In this document: piece after piece, positions 44,515-54,291 of the stretch
How positions within the stretch are numbered: the stretch's first letter is position 1
Layout of the letters: the number at the start of each line of letters is the position of its first letter
Source: Oxalobacteraceae bacterium
GTDB taxonomy: Bacteria; Pseudomonadota; Gammaproteobacteria; Burkholderiales; Burkholderiaceae_D
Reading direction: 5' to 3'
Assembly: GCA_013284265.1 (NCBI GenBank)
Contig: JABTBR010000014.1
Location: 59,820-123,819, forward strand
DNA: 64,000 bases
Notes under the pieces: generated by a model
Seen by the model: the letters and a program-made list of their open reading frames with translations, nothing else
Told to the model about the DNA's origin: nothing
Databases searched by the model: none
Position numbers and translations under genes: made by a program

Positions 44515-46014
44515 ATGACTACGCACATCATCGGCCATTTCATCGGCGGGCACCCGCTCGCCTCCAATTCCGACCGCAGCAGCCCGGTCTACAACCCGGC
44601 CACCGGCGCCGTCAGCGCCAGGGTCGCGCTGGCCGACCGGAACGAGCTGAACGCCGCCGTGGCCGCCGCCCATGCCGCCTTCCCGGCCTGGTCCGCCACC
44701 TCGCCGCTGCGCCGCTCCCGCGTGATGTTCAAGTTCAAGGAGTTGATGGAGCAAAACGCCGACAAGCTGGCGGCCCTGATCACCGCCGAACACGGCAAAG
44801 TCTTCACCGACGCCAAGGGCGAAATCACGCGCGGCATCGAAGTGGTGGAGTTCGCCTGCGGCATTCCGCAACTGCTCAAGGGCGAGTACACCGAGCAGGT
44901 GGGCAATGGCATCGACGCCTGGTCGATGCGCCAGGCGCTGGGTGTGTGCGTGGGTATCACGCCATTCAATTTCCCGGTGATGGTGCCGATGTGGATGTTT
45001 CCGATGGCCATCGCTTGCGGCAATACCTTTGTACTCAAGCCGTCCGAGCGCAATCCCTCGGCCAGCCTGCTGATGGCCGAACTGCTGCGCGAAGCCGGCC
45101 TGCCGGACGGCGTCTTCAACGTGCTGCAAGGCGACAAGGAAGCCGTGGAAGGGCTGCTGGCCCACCCGGACGTGCGTGCCGTCAGCTTCGTCGGCTCGAC
45201 CCCGATCGCCGAGCACATCTATGCCACTGGCTGCGCCAGAGGCAAGCGCGTGCAGGCACTGGGCGGCGCCAAGAACCATATGGTGGTGATGCCGGACGCC
45301 GATCTGGACCAGACCGTCGATGCGCTGATGGGCGCGGCTTATGGCTCGGCCGGCGAGCGCTGCATGGCGATCTCGGTGGTCGTGGCCGTCGGCAATGTGG
45401 CTGACAAGCTGATCGACAAACTGGTGCCGCGCATCGGCTCGCTGAAGATCGCCCAGGGCATGGATCTGGCCGCCGAAATGGGCCCGGTCGTCACCCAGGT
45501 GCACAAGGACAAGATCGTCGCCTATATCGACAGCGGTGTGGCCGCTGGCGCCACCCTGGTCACCGATGGCCGCGATTTCGTATTGCCCGGCCATGAGCGA
45601 GGCTTTTTCCTCGGCGGCACCCTGTTCGACCACGTGACGCCGGAGATGGCGATCTACAAGGAAGAGATCTTCGGGCCGGTGCTGTGCATCGTGCGCGTAC
45701 CGGACTTTACGGCGGCGCTGGAGCTGGTCAATGCCCACGAGTTCGGCAACGGTACGGCGATCTACACCCGCGACGGCAACACCGCGCGCGAATACACCCA
45801 CCGCGTGCAGGTGGGCATGGTCGGCGTCAACGTGCCGATTCCCGTGCCGATGGCTTTCCACAGTTTCGGCGGCTGGAAACGCAGTCTGTTCGGCGATCAC
45901 CACGCCCACGGCCCGGAATCGGTGCGCTTCTACACCCGCCAGAAGGCAGTTACCCAGCGCTGGCCCGCCTCGACGGCGTCGGGCGCCGAGTTCGCGATGC
46001 CGACCATGAAATAA
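44515..46014 (+). CDS. mmsA: CoA-acylating methylmalonate/malonate-semialdehyde dehydrogenase
   Basis: This 499-residue NAD-dependent enzyme (IolA/MmsA) oxidises malonate semialdehyde to acetyl-CoA with loss of CO2, ending inositol breakdown; it also acts in valine degradation. It has [18 protein letters not shown] near residue 147, [10 protein letters not shown], and the catalytic Cys at 283 in GERCMAIS. The gap after iolB contains no clear promoter except an AT-rich stretch just before the start, so it may be transcribed with iolCDEB. Confidence 0.95.
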   Translation: MTTHIIGHFIGGHPLASNSDRSSPVYNPATGAVSARVALADRNELNAAVAAAHAAFPAWSATSPLRRSRVMFKFKELMEQNADKLAALITAEHGKVFTDAKGEITRGIEVVEFACGIPQLLKGEYTEQVGNGIDAWSMRQALGVCVGITPFNFPVMVPMWMFPMAIACGNTFVLKPSERNPSASLLMAELLREAGLPDGVFNVLQGDKEAVEGLLAHPDVRAVSFVGSTPIAEHIYATGCARGKRVQALGGAKNHMVVMPDADLDQTVDALMGAAYGSAGERCMAISVVVAVGNVADKLIDKLVPRIGSLKIAQGMDLAAEMGPVVTQVHKDKIVAYIDSGVAAGATLVTDGRDFVLPGHERGFFLGGTLFDHVTPEMAIYKEEIFGPVLCIVRVPDFTAALELVNAHEFGNGTAIYTRDGNTAREYTHRVQVGMVGVNVPIPVPMAFHSFGGWKRSLFGDHHAHGPESVRFYTRQKAVTQRWPASTASGAEFAMPTMK

Positions 46015-46026
46015 GTGAGCAGAGTA

Positions 46027-46070
46027 GTGGCAGTAAGCGGTAAGCGGTAAGCAGTAGCAGTAGCAGTAAG
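46027..46070. repeat. Short simple-sequence tract
   Basis: GTAAGC and AGTAGC-type six-base units recur several times in a row between mmsA and the porin gene. It looks like a degenerate hexanucleotide microsatellite. Length is too small and irregular for a CRISPR. Confidence 0.7.
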
Positions 46071-46177
46071 TTGGGGCAGCAAGACGGCGGCGGAACGGAC
46101 GGAGAGCCGGCCCGCCGCCAGTAGTACGGCTTTCGCCGCACATTACAACTAAAACGATAAATGACTGGAGACGCGAA

Positions 46178-47449
46178 GTGAATAAATACATCCTGAAAGC
46201 ATTACCAGCGGCACTGATGATGGCACTGGCCTGCGGCAGCGCGAGCGCTGGCGCCGGTAACGACGACGAAGGCCTGCATGGCTACTTCCGGGTAGGCGCC
46301 GGCACCTCGACCAGCAATTCGCACGGTCCGCAAAGCTGCTACGGCCTGGGCGGCAACACCATGAAATACCGCCTGGGCAATGAGTGCGACGCCTATTTCG
46401 AAGGCGGCTATACCAAGGAAGTCGCCAAGTCCGGCGGCGTCAGCTATGTCGCCACCCTGTGGGCCACCGCCTACAGCCCGAAATCGGACTTCGGCGATGC
46501 CAAGCTGGGTCTGGCCAAGGCCTATGTGGAGGCCAAGGGCCTGGACTTCATGCATGGCGGCGCCGCCTGGATCGGTAAGCGCTACTACATGCGTCCCGAC
46601 ATCCATATGCTCGATCTGCAATACATCAACATGAACGGCACCGGCGCCGGCCTGGAGCAGATGGGCGTGGGGCCGGGCAAGTTCTCCTATGCTTTCTTCA
46701 AGGATAACGACGCCAATTACACCGACCCGGCCACCGGCAAGCTGACGACCTCGTCCGCGATGCGCCAGAACTTTGTCTACCACGACCTGCCCGTCAACAC
46801 GGACGGCAAGATCGATGTGGCGGCCACCCTCATCACCGCGCAGGGCAGTAAGGCCGGCGCTGCCAAGCACAATGGCTGGCAGATCTCAGCCTTCCACAAG
46901 CAGGACAAGATCCTGGGCGGCGCCAATACCTTCGGCGTGCAGTATGGCGTCGGTCCGGGCACCGGTATCGGCGTGGGCAATGACCGCATGGGCGCCGCCG
47001 GCAGCACCTTGCTGGGCTCCGACGTGACCCGCGCCCGCGTGTTCAATGATCTGTGGATCCAGCCAAGCGCAAACTTCGGCATGGAAATGGTCGCCCTGGT
47101 TCAGCGCGACAAGTCCGACGCCGGTGGCAGTAGCACCTGGACCACGCTGGGCCTGCGTCCGGTGTATGCGCTGAGCGAGAACCTGAAGCTGGTGATGGAG
47201 CTGGGCACGGACCGCGTGTCCATGCCGAACGGCGCCCCAGCCCAGCGTTTGACCAAGCTGACCTTCGCGCCGACGATCTCGGCCGGTCCCGGCTTGTGGG
47301 CGCGTCCCGAACTGCGTGCCTTTGCCACCTATGGCAAGTGGAACGATGCGGCTTCCGCAGCGGTCAATGCCAACAACAACTCCGGCCCGGTCTACAACGG
47401 TGGCAATAGCGGCGCCTCCTTCGGCTTCCAGGTAGAAGCCTGGTTCTAA
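46178..47449 (+). CDS. LamB-type carbohydrate porin
   Basis: This 423-residue outer-membrane beta-barrel has a signal peptide ending near ASAG and LamB features: an early GYFRVGAGTSTSNSHG strand, YGLGGNTMKYRLGNECDAYFEGGYTK, AWIGKRYYMRPDIHMLDLQY, and the typical C-terminal Phe in FQVEAWF. The start is a GTG with TGGAG seven bases upstream. It is the last gene of the iol region and ends in a perfect terminator, so it is probably an outer-membrane channel for inositol or inositol-containing oligosaccharides, not for maltose. Confidence 0.88.
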   Translation: MNKYILKALPAALMMALACGSASAGAGNDDEGLHGYFRVGAGTSTSNSHGPQSCYGLGGNTMKYRLGNECDAYFEGGYTKEVAKSGGVSYVATLWATAYSPKSDFGDAKLGLAKAYVEAKGLDFMHGGAAWIGKRYYMRPDIHMLDLQYINMNGTGAGLEQMGVGPGKFSYAFFKDNDANYTDPATGKLTTSSAMRQNFVYHDLPVNTDGKIDVAATLITAQGSKAGAAKHNGWQISAFHKQDKILGGANTFGVQYGVGPGTGIGVGNDRMGAAGSTLLGSDVTRARVFNDLWIQPSANFGMEMVALVQRDKSDAGGSSTWTTLGLRPVYALSENLKLVMELGTDRVSMPNGAPAQRLTKLTFAPTISAGPGLWARPELRAFATYGKWNDAASAAVNANNNSGPVYNGGNSGASFGFQVEAWF

Positions 47450-47474
47450 GCGATTCAGGAGTACTCTGAATCGG

Positions 47475-47510
47475 CTCAAGCGCCCCTGTGCGCTTGAGTT
47501 TTTGTTTTTT
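47475..47510 (+). terminator. Intrinsic terminator of the iol/porin transcript
   Basis: CTCAAGCGC-CCCTGT-GCGCTTGAG is a perfect 9-bp stem with a six-base loop, followed by TTTTTGTTTTTT. It lies 25 bases after the porin stop. Confidence 0.95.
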
Positions 47511-47512
47511 CC

Positions 47513-47737
47513 TTTGAGGAAAACAAGCACTTCTTCTTCAATAAGGCAAATACGGCCCTGCAAAAGCGCCTGGAAGCGGGCTTGCGCAAGATGATCAAGG
47601 ATGGATCGTTTGATGCGATCTTCAAGAAATACAAGGGCAAGGCCATCGCCCAGGCGAATCTGAAAGGCCGCAAGATCTTCCGCATCAAGGCCAATCTGCT
47701 GCCCAAAGAGACGCCGTTTGATGATTCGATCGTGTCT
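47513..47737 (+). pseudogene. C-terminal remnant of a solute-binding protein
   Basis: Just beyond the terminator an open frame reads FEENKHFFFNKANTALQKRL, then RKMIKDGSFDAIFKKYKG and FRIKANLLPKETP. This is the end of an SBP_bac_3-type protein (compare the gene at 7600). No start codon, signal peptide or N-terminal lobe is present, and the frame then runs into the opposite-strand AbiEii gene. The remainder of the gene seems to have been removed when the adjacent module arrived. Confidence 0.7.
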
Positions 47738-48573
47738 TATGGCTTAGGGGTAAAGGAGCGAATTGTCGTGACAACATCGGGTAGCGGAAGCGGGGCGATG
47801 TCGTTCTTTTTCAAGAATGAAAACCAGATCTTCTGGCGCGCCGGGTCTTGCGCAAATTCGTCTGACAGTCCCGCGAACGGCAGGTTGAACTGCACCGTTC
47901 CGCGCCGGCCAAAGGTTGCGCGAATAGCTGAGGAGAGTTGTCCGCACTCGATCGATTCCCGGGTCAATAGTACATATAGATCCAGATAGTCTTTCATGCG
48001 AGTGTTGCTCATTCCCAGCGATGCAATGGCATGGAGCTTTTCCGCAATTACGGTATAGATGGGGTAGGTTTTTAGCCTTGGGGCCGGTAAGTCATCGAGC
48101 AATACTGGGAAGACAGCATTTACCGGGGCCGGGCTGACAGCGTCTCCAAAACCGATATCAATTTGTACCTTGCAGCGGGCTTTGGCAAGTTCTGCTTTGA
48201 CTTGGACGCGGGCACCGCCATAGCCGGTATCTTTGCGGATTTCTTTTATCAATAGGCTGTCGGCGTGGAACTGAATGCCGTCCTCACAAGGGACTTGCAT
48301 GATGTCTTGAAAAGTTTTTCCAATGGCGGTCAAATCGCTGGGCCCCAAGCCGAGCAGGTCGGCGTCCCGTGTATGGCGATGTGGCATGTCGTACCAGAGC
48401 GAAAATAACAAAGCGCCTTTGAGCAGGAAGTTCTCCGAATATGCTGATTGACTCAGTCGATATAGCATGCGTTCCAGAGAAAAACGTACCAGTACCTGAT
48501 TGAAATCGGATTGTTCTGCCTTTGCCAGGTTCAGCAGGCGTGCCCTGATAGAGGCTGCCAGATCAATGGTCAT
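47737..48573 (-). CDS. AbiEii/AbiGii-family nucleotidyltransferase toxin
   Basis: The product (278 residues) has the DNA-polymerase-beta-like nucleotidyltransferase core: KGALLFSLW at residues 52-60 and RHTRDADLLG with D70-x-D72 as metal ligands. AbiEii toxins transfer nucleotides to tRNA or related targets and cause abortive infection in phage-attacked cells. The gene and its partner are clearly more AT-rich than the flanks, a sign of recent transfer. It overlaps the antitoxin gene by 4 bases. Confidence 0.88.
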   Translation of the reverse strand: MTIDLAASIRARLLNLAKAEQSDFNQVLVRFSLERMLYRLSQSAYSENFLLKGALLFSLWYDMPHRHTRDADLLGLGPSDLTAIGKTFQDIMQVPCEDGIQFHADSLLIKEIRKDTGYGGARVQVKAELAKARCKVQIDIGFGDAVSPAPVNAVFPVLLDDLPAPRLKTYPIYTVIAEKLHAIASLGMSNTRMKDYLDLYVLLTRESIECGQLSSAIRATFGRRGTVQFNLPFAGLSDEFAQDPARQKIWFSFLKKNDIAPLPLPDVVTTIRSFTPKP

Positions 48574-49175
48574 TGCAGTGCCTCCAGATAAGGGCGCATG
48601 ACATTGGTGACGCGGCAGATTGTCGCATAGCGCCAGAGCTCGTTAACGTCGAGTTTTGATTGTGCCAATGCCTCTTTCAAAGCTTCGATAGCTACATCAA
48701 GCCCTATCACATTGCGATGTTTAAAGCAGTCGGCAATCGTTTTCGCTACGTTGTATACCCGTAAGGGAGTTTGGTTGCGCTCATGGATTTCGATGCCGCT
48801 GCTGTACGCCTCCCCACTATATTGAACCATCGTGAGGGGAGGGTATTTGATACGCGGCAGATGGCTTCCTCGAGGCATGGCGATCCAGATTTTCCGAGGA
48901 AGTTGGGTACCCAATTCGTGGAATTGCAAGGCCGAAAGCAGACAAAATATGGCTTGCGGTGCTCGGGTTGCAACAGCAGCCAATGTGTCGTTCTCGTCTC
49001 CCATCGTTCCCGGTAGCCGATAGAGTCCTCGGCCAGTTTTTTCAAGGTGGCCGCTGGCCGTCATACGAGTCAAAAGTATGCGTGGCACGCCGATCTCCAG
49101 CAGATCGCTGGGACGCAGCAAGCCCTTCATTTGCACCAGGGCTAACACACGTTCAATGTGAGGACGATTAGGCAT
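48570..49175 (-). CDS. AbiEi-family antitoxin
   Basis: The product (201 residues) has an N-terminal winged helix (VLALVQMKGLLRPSDLLEIGVPRILLTRM) that binds its own promoter, and the AbiEi C-terminal domain with LSALQFHELGTQLPRKIWIAMPRGS and VAKTIADCFKHRNVIGLDVAIEALKEAL. It neutralises the adjacent AbiEii toxin (type IV toxin-antitoxin). The ATG at 49175 is chosen because the sequence before it (GTG at 49205) would add a run of Lys and Ile residues that is not family-like. Confidence 0.85.
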   Translation of the reverse strand: MPNRPHIERVLALVQMKGLLRPSDLLEIGVPRILLTRMTASGHLEKTGRGLYRLPGTMGDENDTLAAVATRAPQAIFCLLSALQFHELGTQLPRKIWIAMPRGSHLPRIKYPPLTMVQYSGEAYSSGIEIHERNQTPLRVYNVAKTIADCFKHRNVIGLDVAIEALKEALAQSKLDVNELWRYATICRVTNVMRPYLEALQ

Positions 49176-49385
49176 AATGAGAATTATGTTCCTTTTTTTC
49201 GTCACTTACAAATATGTGAAGAATTAAAGCAACTCACTTAATGTCCAGCGCAGCGTATGCAAAAAACAATGATTGCTGTTGGGGATTCTTAATTTTGAGG
49301 AAATAGTAGCTTTATCTTCCATAAATTGTTTTCGTGGTTTGTGCGCTTACAATCGTACCCAATTGAAATCATTTGGGGCGCTTGC

Positions 49386-50132
49386 ATGCTCGTGCTTGTC
49401 ATTAATTTGCTGCTGGGCGCCGTGCTTGGCGCCTTCGGCGGCATGCTGGGAATCGGCGGTGGATTGATCGCGATCCCCGTGCTCGCTTATGCCTATGGCA
49501 TGGACCAGCAACTGGCGCAGGGTACTGCGCTGGTGATGATCTTGCCGAATGTGCTGATCGGCTTCCTGCGCTATCGCCAGCGCAACCACATCGATTTGCG
49601 CGCGCTGGCCGGGCTGGTGGTGGTGGCGATGGTCAGCAGCTTTGGCGCCGCGCGTGTCGCGGCGCAGCTCGATCCGGGCCATTTGCGCATGGCGTTCGCG
49701 CTGTTTCTGCTGGCCTTGTGCGCCTATGCCGCATGGCAGTTGCGGGCGGGTTCCCCTGCCGAGCCGAAAGCGGCGCTGCCGCCGCGCTATCTGTTTCTGA
49801 TTGGCCTGCTGAGCGGGGTGATGTCTGGCCTGTTTTCCGTTGGCGGCGGGCTGGTGGTGGTGCCCGTGCTGGTGGCCTGGTTCCGCATGAGCCAGACACA
49901 GGCACAGGGCGTCGGCATGGCCTTGGTGATACCGGGCTCGCTGGTCGCGATGGTGACCTTTGCCCACGCCGGCCATGTGCATTGGACGACCGGCATTCCC
50001 CTGGCCATTGGCGGCATCATCAGTGTTTCATGGGGCGTGGCGCTGGCGCACCGCCTGGCCCAGCGCACGCTGCGCACCCTGTTCTGCCTGATGCTATTGG
50101 GGACTGCGGTAGCCAGCCTGCTGCAACGCTGA
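49386..50132 (+). CDS. TauE/SafE-family membrane permease
   Basis: This 248-residue protein has about eight hydrophobic helices and the TauE/SafE repeats GAFGGMLGIGGGLIAIPVL and LSGVMSGLFSVGGGLVVVPVL. The family exports sulfite, sulfoacetate or other organic acids. The ATG at 49386 is chosen over a TTG at 49326 because GGGGCG precedes it. No sulfur-metabolism gene is adjacent, so the substrate is unknown. It is convergent with the LysR gene at 50168. Confidence 0.82.
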   Translation: MLVLVINLLLGAVLGAFGGMLGIGGGLIAIPVLAYAYGMDQQLAQGTALVMILPNVLIGFLRYRQRNHIDLRALAGLVVVAMVSSFGAARVAAQLDPGHLRMAFALFLLALCAYAAWQLRAGSPAEPKAALPPRYLFLIGLLSGVMSGLFSVGGGLVVVPVLVAWFRMSQTQAQGVGMALVIPGSLVAMVTFAHAGHVHWTTGIPLAIGGIISVSWGVALAHRLAQRTLRTLFCLMLLGTAVASLLQR

Positions 50133-50167
50133 GCATAGGCGCAGCGGGCGTTAGCCGGCGGCGTGCG

Positions 50168-51091
50168 CTACCAGACGGTGGCCTCCGGATGCTCGCGCGT
50201 CAGATATTGGGCAAAGTACTCGCACAGAAAATCGATGAAAGCCGTTACCTTGGCCGACATGTTCAGCCGCTCCGGATACACTGCGTACACGTCGGCGGAG
50301 GGCAGATGCCAGTCGCTCAGCACCGGACTCAGTCGGCCGGAACGCAAATAGGGGGCGATGTCCCATTCCGAGCGCATCAGGATGCCATGGCCATCGAGCG
50401 CCCAGCCCAGTGCGATCTCGCCATGGTTGGTGCTCAGGCTGCCGCCGACCTTGACGGTCTCTTCCTTTTTACCCTGTTGCAGACGCCAGCTGCCGTAGGC
50501 CGCATCGTTCTCGCGCAGCACGATGCATTGGTGCCGCGCCAGATCGCGCGGCGTGGCGGGGGCTTCCCTGTGTTGCAAATAGAGGGGAGAGGCGCACAGC
50601 AGCCGCCGGTTCGAGGCGATCTTGCGGGCAAAGAAGCGCGCGTCGGGCAAGGTGCCGATGCGAATGCCGATATCGAAAGCCTCGTCGGCCAGATTGGCGG
50701 GCCGGTCGCTGACCTGTAACTGTACTTCCACTGCCGGGTAACGCTTGGCGAATCCCGAGATGGCCGGGCCAATATACTGGCGCGCGAAGCCGATGCTGGC
50801 ATTGACCTTCAGCAGGCCCTTGGGCACGGCGCGGCTTTGGGTGACCGTGTTTTCCAACTCCTCCACGTCGGCCAGGATGCGCACCGCCTCGTTGAAATAG
50901 ACTTCCCCTTCATGCGTCAGGCTCATCCGGCGGGTAGTACGGTTCAGCAGGCGCACGCCCAGCCGCTGCTCCAGGCTGGCCAGATGCTTGGTCACCACCG
51001 GCGGCGTCACCCCCATCTCTCGCGCCACCGCCGCCAGGCTTCCCTGTTTGATCAGCGTGACGAAGAAAGCGAGGTCGGAGATGGTGTTCAT
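50168..51091 (-). CDS. LysR-family transcriptional regulator
   Basis: This 307-residue protein has a typical N-terminal winged helix (FFVTLIKQGSLAAVAREMGVTPPVVTKHLASLEQRLG) and an effector domain. VNASIGFARQYIGPAISGFAKRYPAVEVQLQVSDRPANL is the usual start of that domain in the DsdC/AaeR-like branch. It lies 75 bp downstream of hmgA on the same strand, so it might be co-transcribed, but the gap has its own AT-rich promoter-like region. Its target is not evident. Confidence 0.88.
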   Translation of the reverse strand: MNTISDLAFFVTLIKQGSLAAVAREMGVTPPVVTKHLASLEQRLGVRLLNRTTRRMSLTHEGEVYFNEAVRILADVEELENTVTQSRAVPKGLLKVNASIGFARQYIGPAISGFAKRYPAVEVQLQVSDRPANLADEAFDIGIRIGTLPDARFFARKIASNRRLLCASPLYLQHREAPATPRDLARHQCIVLRENDAAYGSWRLQQGKKEETVKVGGSLSTNHGEIALGWALDGHGILMRSEWDIAPYLRSGRLSPVLSDWHLPSADVYAVYPERLNMSAKVTAFIDFLCEYFAQYLTREHPEATVW

Positions 51092-51165
51092 TGTGAATTC
51101 AGTGGAAATAATTGCGCTATATTCCCTGAATTATATTCCCAAGCGTGGTGGTGGCAACGCTCGCC

Positions 51166-52512
51166 TTATTTCTGCCGCGAATTGAAGTGCTTCTTGATGC
51201 CGCTCCAGCACTGATAATAGTCTGGCTGCAATTGCGCGCAGTCGAGTGCGTAAGCTGTCGGGCTGATCACGTGCTTGGTTTCGAACATGAAGGCCATGGT
51301 CTGGTCGACCTTGTGCGGCTTGCTGGTATCGGCCGCGCTGGCTTTCTCGAAGGTGGCCGCGTCGGGACCATGGCCACTCATGCAGTTGTGCAGGCTGGCG
51401 CCGCCGGGAACGAAGCCTTCGGCCTTGGCGTCGTACTGGCCATGGATCAGGCCCATGAACTCGCTGGCCACGTTGCGGTGGAACCAGGGCGGCCGGAAGG
51501 TGTTCTCGGCCACCAGCCAGCGCGGCGGAAACACCACGAAATCCAGTGTGTCCACGCCGGGCGAGTCGCTGGGCGCCTGCAAGACCAGGAAAATCGACGG
51601 GTCCGGATGGTCATTGCCGATCGAGCCGACCGGGCTGAAATGGCGCAGGTCATATTTATACGGCACATAGTTGCCGTGCCAGGCCACCACGTCCAGCGGT
51701 GAATGGCCGATCGCCGCCGACCACAGATTGCCGCCGAACTTGGCCAGCAGTTCAAACTCTCCCTCCAGGTCTTCGTAAGCGGCATGCGGCGTGAGGAAGT
51801 CGCGCGGATTGGCCAGGCCGTTCGAGCCGATCACACCCAGATCCGGCAGGCGCAGCAGGGCGCCATAATTTTCGCAGATATAGCCGCGCGCGCTGCCATC
51901 GGGCAGGCGCACCTGGAAGCGCACGCCGCGCGGAATCACGGCGATTTCCTGCGGTTCCAGTTCGATCAGGCCGTATTCGGTGGCGATCTCCAGCCGGCCT
52001 TGCTGCGGCACGATCAGCAGTTCGCCGTCGGCGTTATAGAAATAGCGACCCTGCATGTCCTGATTGGCCGCGTACAGATGGATCGCGTTGCCGCATTGCG
52101 CTTCGGGCGAGCCGTTGCCGGCCATGGTGGTCCAGCCGGCGATGAAGTCGGTGGGCTGGTCCGGCATCGGCAGCGGATTCCAGCGCAGCTGGTTGGGCGG
52201 CGTGGCCACCTGGTCGAAACGGCTAACGATGCGGCCATTGTCCGCGCGCTGGAAGGGCTGGTGCATGGCGGCGGGGCGGATGCGGTACAGCCAGGCGCGC
52301 CGGTTGTGGCTGCGCGGTGCCGTGAAGGCGGTGCCGGAGATTTGCTCGGCGTACAGGCCGTAAGCGACTTTCTGGGGCGAATTCTGGTGCGCGGGCAGGG
52401 CGCCGGGCAGGGCTTCGCTCGCGAATTCATTGGCAAAGCCGGACTGGTAGCGGCCACCGCCGGCGCGTTCGCCGCTGCTGCGGTAGCCAGATACTGGTTC
52501 GCTGGGGTTCAT
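51166..52512 (-). CDS. hmgA: Homogentisate 1,2-dioxygenase
   Basis: This 448-residue non-haem iron enzyme opens the ring of homogentisate in tyrosine and phenylalanine breakdown. It contains [13 protein letters not shown] at the N-terminus, [37 protein letters not shown], and [14 protein letters not shown] followed by [10 protein letters not shown] with the iron-binding His/Glu set. The second ATG is preferred because GGAG lies six bases before it. Maleylacetoacetate isomerase and fumarylacetoacetase genes are not in the window. It is divergent from a LysR gene at 52617. Confidence 0.96.
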   Translation of the reverse strand: MNPSEPVSGYRSSGERAGGGRYQSGFANEFASEALPGALPAHQNSPQKVAYGLYAEQISGTAFTAPRSHNRRAWLYRIRPAAMHQPFQRADNGRIVSRFDQVATPPNQLRWNPLPMPDQPTDFIAGWTTMAGNGSPEAQCGNAIHLYAANQDMQGRYFYNADGELLIVPQQGRLEIATEYGLIELEPQEIAVIPRGVRFQVRLPDGSARGYICENYGALLRLPDLGVIGSNGLANPRDFLTPHAAYEDLEGEFELLAKFGGNLWSAAIGHSPLDVVAWHGNYVPYKYDLRHFSPVGSIGNDHPDPSIFLVLQAPSDSPGVDTLDFVVFPPRWLVAENTFRPPWFHRNVASEFMGLIHGQYDAKAEGFVPGGASLHNCMSGHGPDAATFEKASAADTSKPHKVDQTMAFMFETKHVISPTAYALDCAQLQPDYYQCWSGIKKHFNSRQK

Positions 52513-52575
52513 GCGCATCTCCGTGATCGATTATGCCGATACTGTAGTGCAGAACGCCGGATTTTACGATATGAA

Positions 52576-52603
52576 TACAAAAATGTAGAATATGAATTTT
52601 GTA
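52576..52603. promoter_or_regulatory. Inverted repeat between hmgA and the divergent LysR gene
   Basis: TACAAAA-N14-TTTTGTA lies in the 104-bp AT-rich divergent gap. It is a candidate site for the LysR protein or for overlapping promoters. No T-N11-A core was recognised, so this is tentative. Confidence 0.4.
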
Positions 52604-52616
52604 AATAGAGGTGGGC

Positions 52617-53525
52617 ATGATCACGCTGCGCGACATCGATTTGAACCTGCTGCTGGTGTTCCAGCAAGTGTTCCAGGAGCGCCAGATCTCGTCCGCCGCC
52701 AGGCAGTTGCAGCTGACCCAGTCGGCCGTGAGCAATGCGCTGGGGCGGCTGCGGCGCACGCTCGACGATGAACTGTTCGTGCGCACCGCGCAGGGCATGC
52801 AGCCCACGCCCTTCGCCGAGCAGTTGGCCGAGCCGGTGGCGGCCGCGCTGGCCAGCGTGCAGCAGGCGCTGAACCGGCCCGAGCCGTTCAGTCCCGATGC
52901 CAGCGCGCGCCGCTTTACCATCGCCATGAGCGATGTGGGGGAGGTGTACTTCATGCCGCTGCTGATCGAGCGCTGCATGGCGCTGGCGCCGCGGCTGGAA
53001 ATTGTCAGCGTGCGCGCCAGCAGCATCGATTTGAAGACGGAGATGGAGGCGGGCAGGGTGGACCTGACGATCGGCGCCTTCGACAAGGTATCGGCCGCGC
53101 TGTATCAGCGGCGCCTGTTCCGCCAGCACTATGTGAGCATGTTCCGCAGCGGCCATGCGCTCGATGGGGAAGGCGAGCCGAGCCTGAAGCAGTTCCTGGC
53201 GGCGCGCCATCTGCTGGTGGCATCGCTGGAAAGTCCGTATGACAGGGTCAATCAATTGCTGGAACGGGCAGGGGTGAATGCCGACGCGCGCTTCGGCGTG
53301 CCGCATTTCACGGCCGTGCCCTATATCGTCAGCGCTACCGATCTGGTGGTGACGGTGCCGCGGAAGCTGGCCGAGCGCGCCGCCGCGCCTTTCAATCTGC
53401 GCTATGTGCGCCCGCCGCTGCGCTTGCCGGGATTACAGACGAATATGTTCTGGCACCGCCGCTACAATCAGGACGAAGGCAATCTGTGGCTGCGTGGCCT
53501 GATGGCGCAGCTGTTCGTGGAGTAG
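52617..53525 (+). CDS. LysR-family transcriptional regulator, probable activator of hmgA
   Basis: This 302-residue protein has a winged helix (LNLLLVFQQVFQERQISSAARQLQLTQSAVSNALGRLRR) and an effector domain of the LysR type. The ATG at 52617 has AGAGG five bases upstream; the frame from 52611 starts with GTG inside that site. It is divergent from hmgA across a 100-bp gap, the classical LysR arrangement, so homogentisate pathway control is likely but unproved. Confidence 0.85.
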   Translation: MITLRDIDLNLLLVFQQVFQERQISSAARQLQLTQSAVSNALGRLRRTLDDELFVRTAQGMQPTPFAEQLAEPVAAALASVQQALNRPEPFSPDASARRFTIAMSDVGEVYFMPLLIERCMALAPRLEIVSVRASSIDLKTEMEAGRVDLTIGAFDKVSAALYQRRLFRQHYVSMFRSGHALDGEGEPSLKQFLAARHLLVASLESPYDRVNQLLERAGVNADARFGVPHFTAVPYIVSATDLVVTVPRKLAERAAAPFNLRYVRPPLRLPGLQTNMFWHRRYNQDEGNLWLRGLMAQLFVE

Positions 53526-53591
53526 CGCGGGCAGCGCGACGATGCCGCCGGGGCGGCGCTGCCGGCCGCTAGGGCGCGGCAGCGTTCGCGA

Positions 53592-54101
53592 TCAAGTGTT
53601 CCGGCTCGGCAGCTGCCAGTTGGGGCGGATGAAATGGCAGGTGTAGCCATTCGGGATGCGTTGCAGATAATCCTGGTGTTCAGGCTCGGCTTGCCAAAAC
53701 GGTCCAGCCGGCGCCACCTCGGTGACGACCTTGCCGGGCCACAGGCCGGAGGCGTCGACATCGGCGATGGTCTCGAGCGCGACCTGGCGCTGCGCTTCGC
53801 TGGTGTAGAAGATGGCCGAGCGATAGCTGCTGCCCTTGTCGTTGCCCTGGCGGTTGGGCGTGCTGGGATCGTGGATCTGAAAAAAGAATTCGAGGATCTT
53901 GCGGTAGCTGATGATCTGCGGATCGAACACGATCTCTACGGCCTCCGCATGCGTGCCATGGTTGCGGTAGCTGGCGTTGGCGACATCGCCGCCGCTATAG
54001 CCGACGCGGGTGGAAATCACGCCCGGATAGCTGCGCAGCAAATCCTGTACGCCCCAGAAGCAGCCCGCGGCGAGGTTCGCGGTTTCGGTGGTGCTCGTCA
54101 T
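53592..54101 (-). CDS. msrA: Peptide-methionine (S)-S-oxide reductase
   Basis: This 169-residue enzyme reduces the S-form of methionine sulfoxide in proteins with thioredoxin. The active-site GCFWG has the catalytic Cys at residue 14, followed by [34 protein letters not shown] and [28 protein letters not shown]. The Met start is the ATG at 54101; an AAGGG lies nine bases upstream, while the alternative at 54110 overlaps it. Monocistronic. Confidence 0.95.
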   Translation of the reverse strand: MTSTTETANLAAGCFWGVQDLLRSYPGVISTRVGYSGGDVANASYRNHGTHAEAVEIVFDPQIISYRKILEFFFQIHDPSTPNRQGNDKGSSYRSAIFYTSEAQRQVALETIADVDASGLWPGKVVTEVAPAGPFWQAEPEHQDYLQRIPNGYTCHFIRPNWQLPSRNT

Positions 54102-54291
54102 GTCGCTCATCCCTTGTCGTAAAAGAAAAACAGTATAGCGGCAGTGGCGCCTTGGCGCTGGGCGCGGTGCTGTTCGCATCCCGCCATTATTTTGTTGGGG
54201 GAATGCCTTGAAGTGCCGTGCTGCGATGATATATTTGTAACGCTAAAATTGGCATAGCGGGTATTCATCTGATATCGACGCCGGGACCGAC

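Noticed and set aside
46027..46070. Hexamer-like repeats considered as a CRISPR start
   Set aside because: Units are about 6 bases, irregular and without spacers; no cas gene is present.
47513..47737. Solute-binding remnant considered as a functional small gene
   Set aside because: It has no start, no signal peptide and no first lobe, and it begins right after a transcription terminator.
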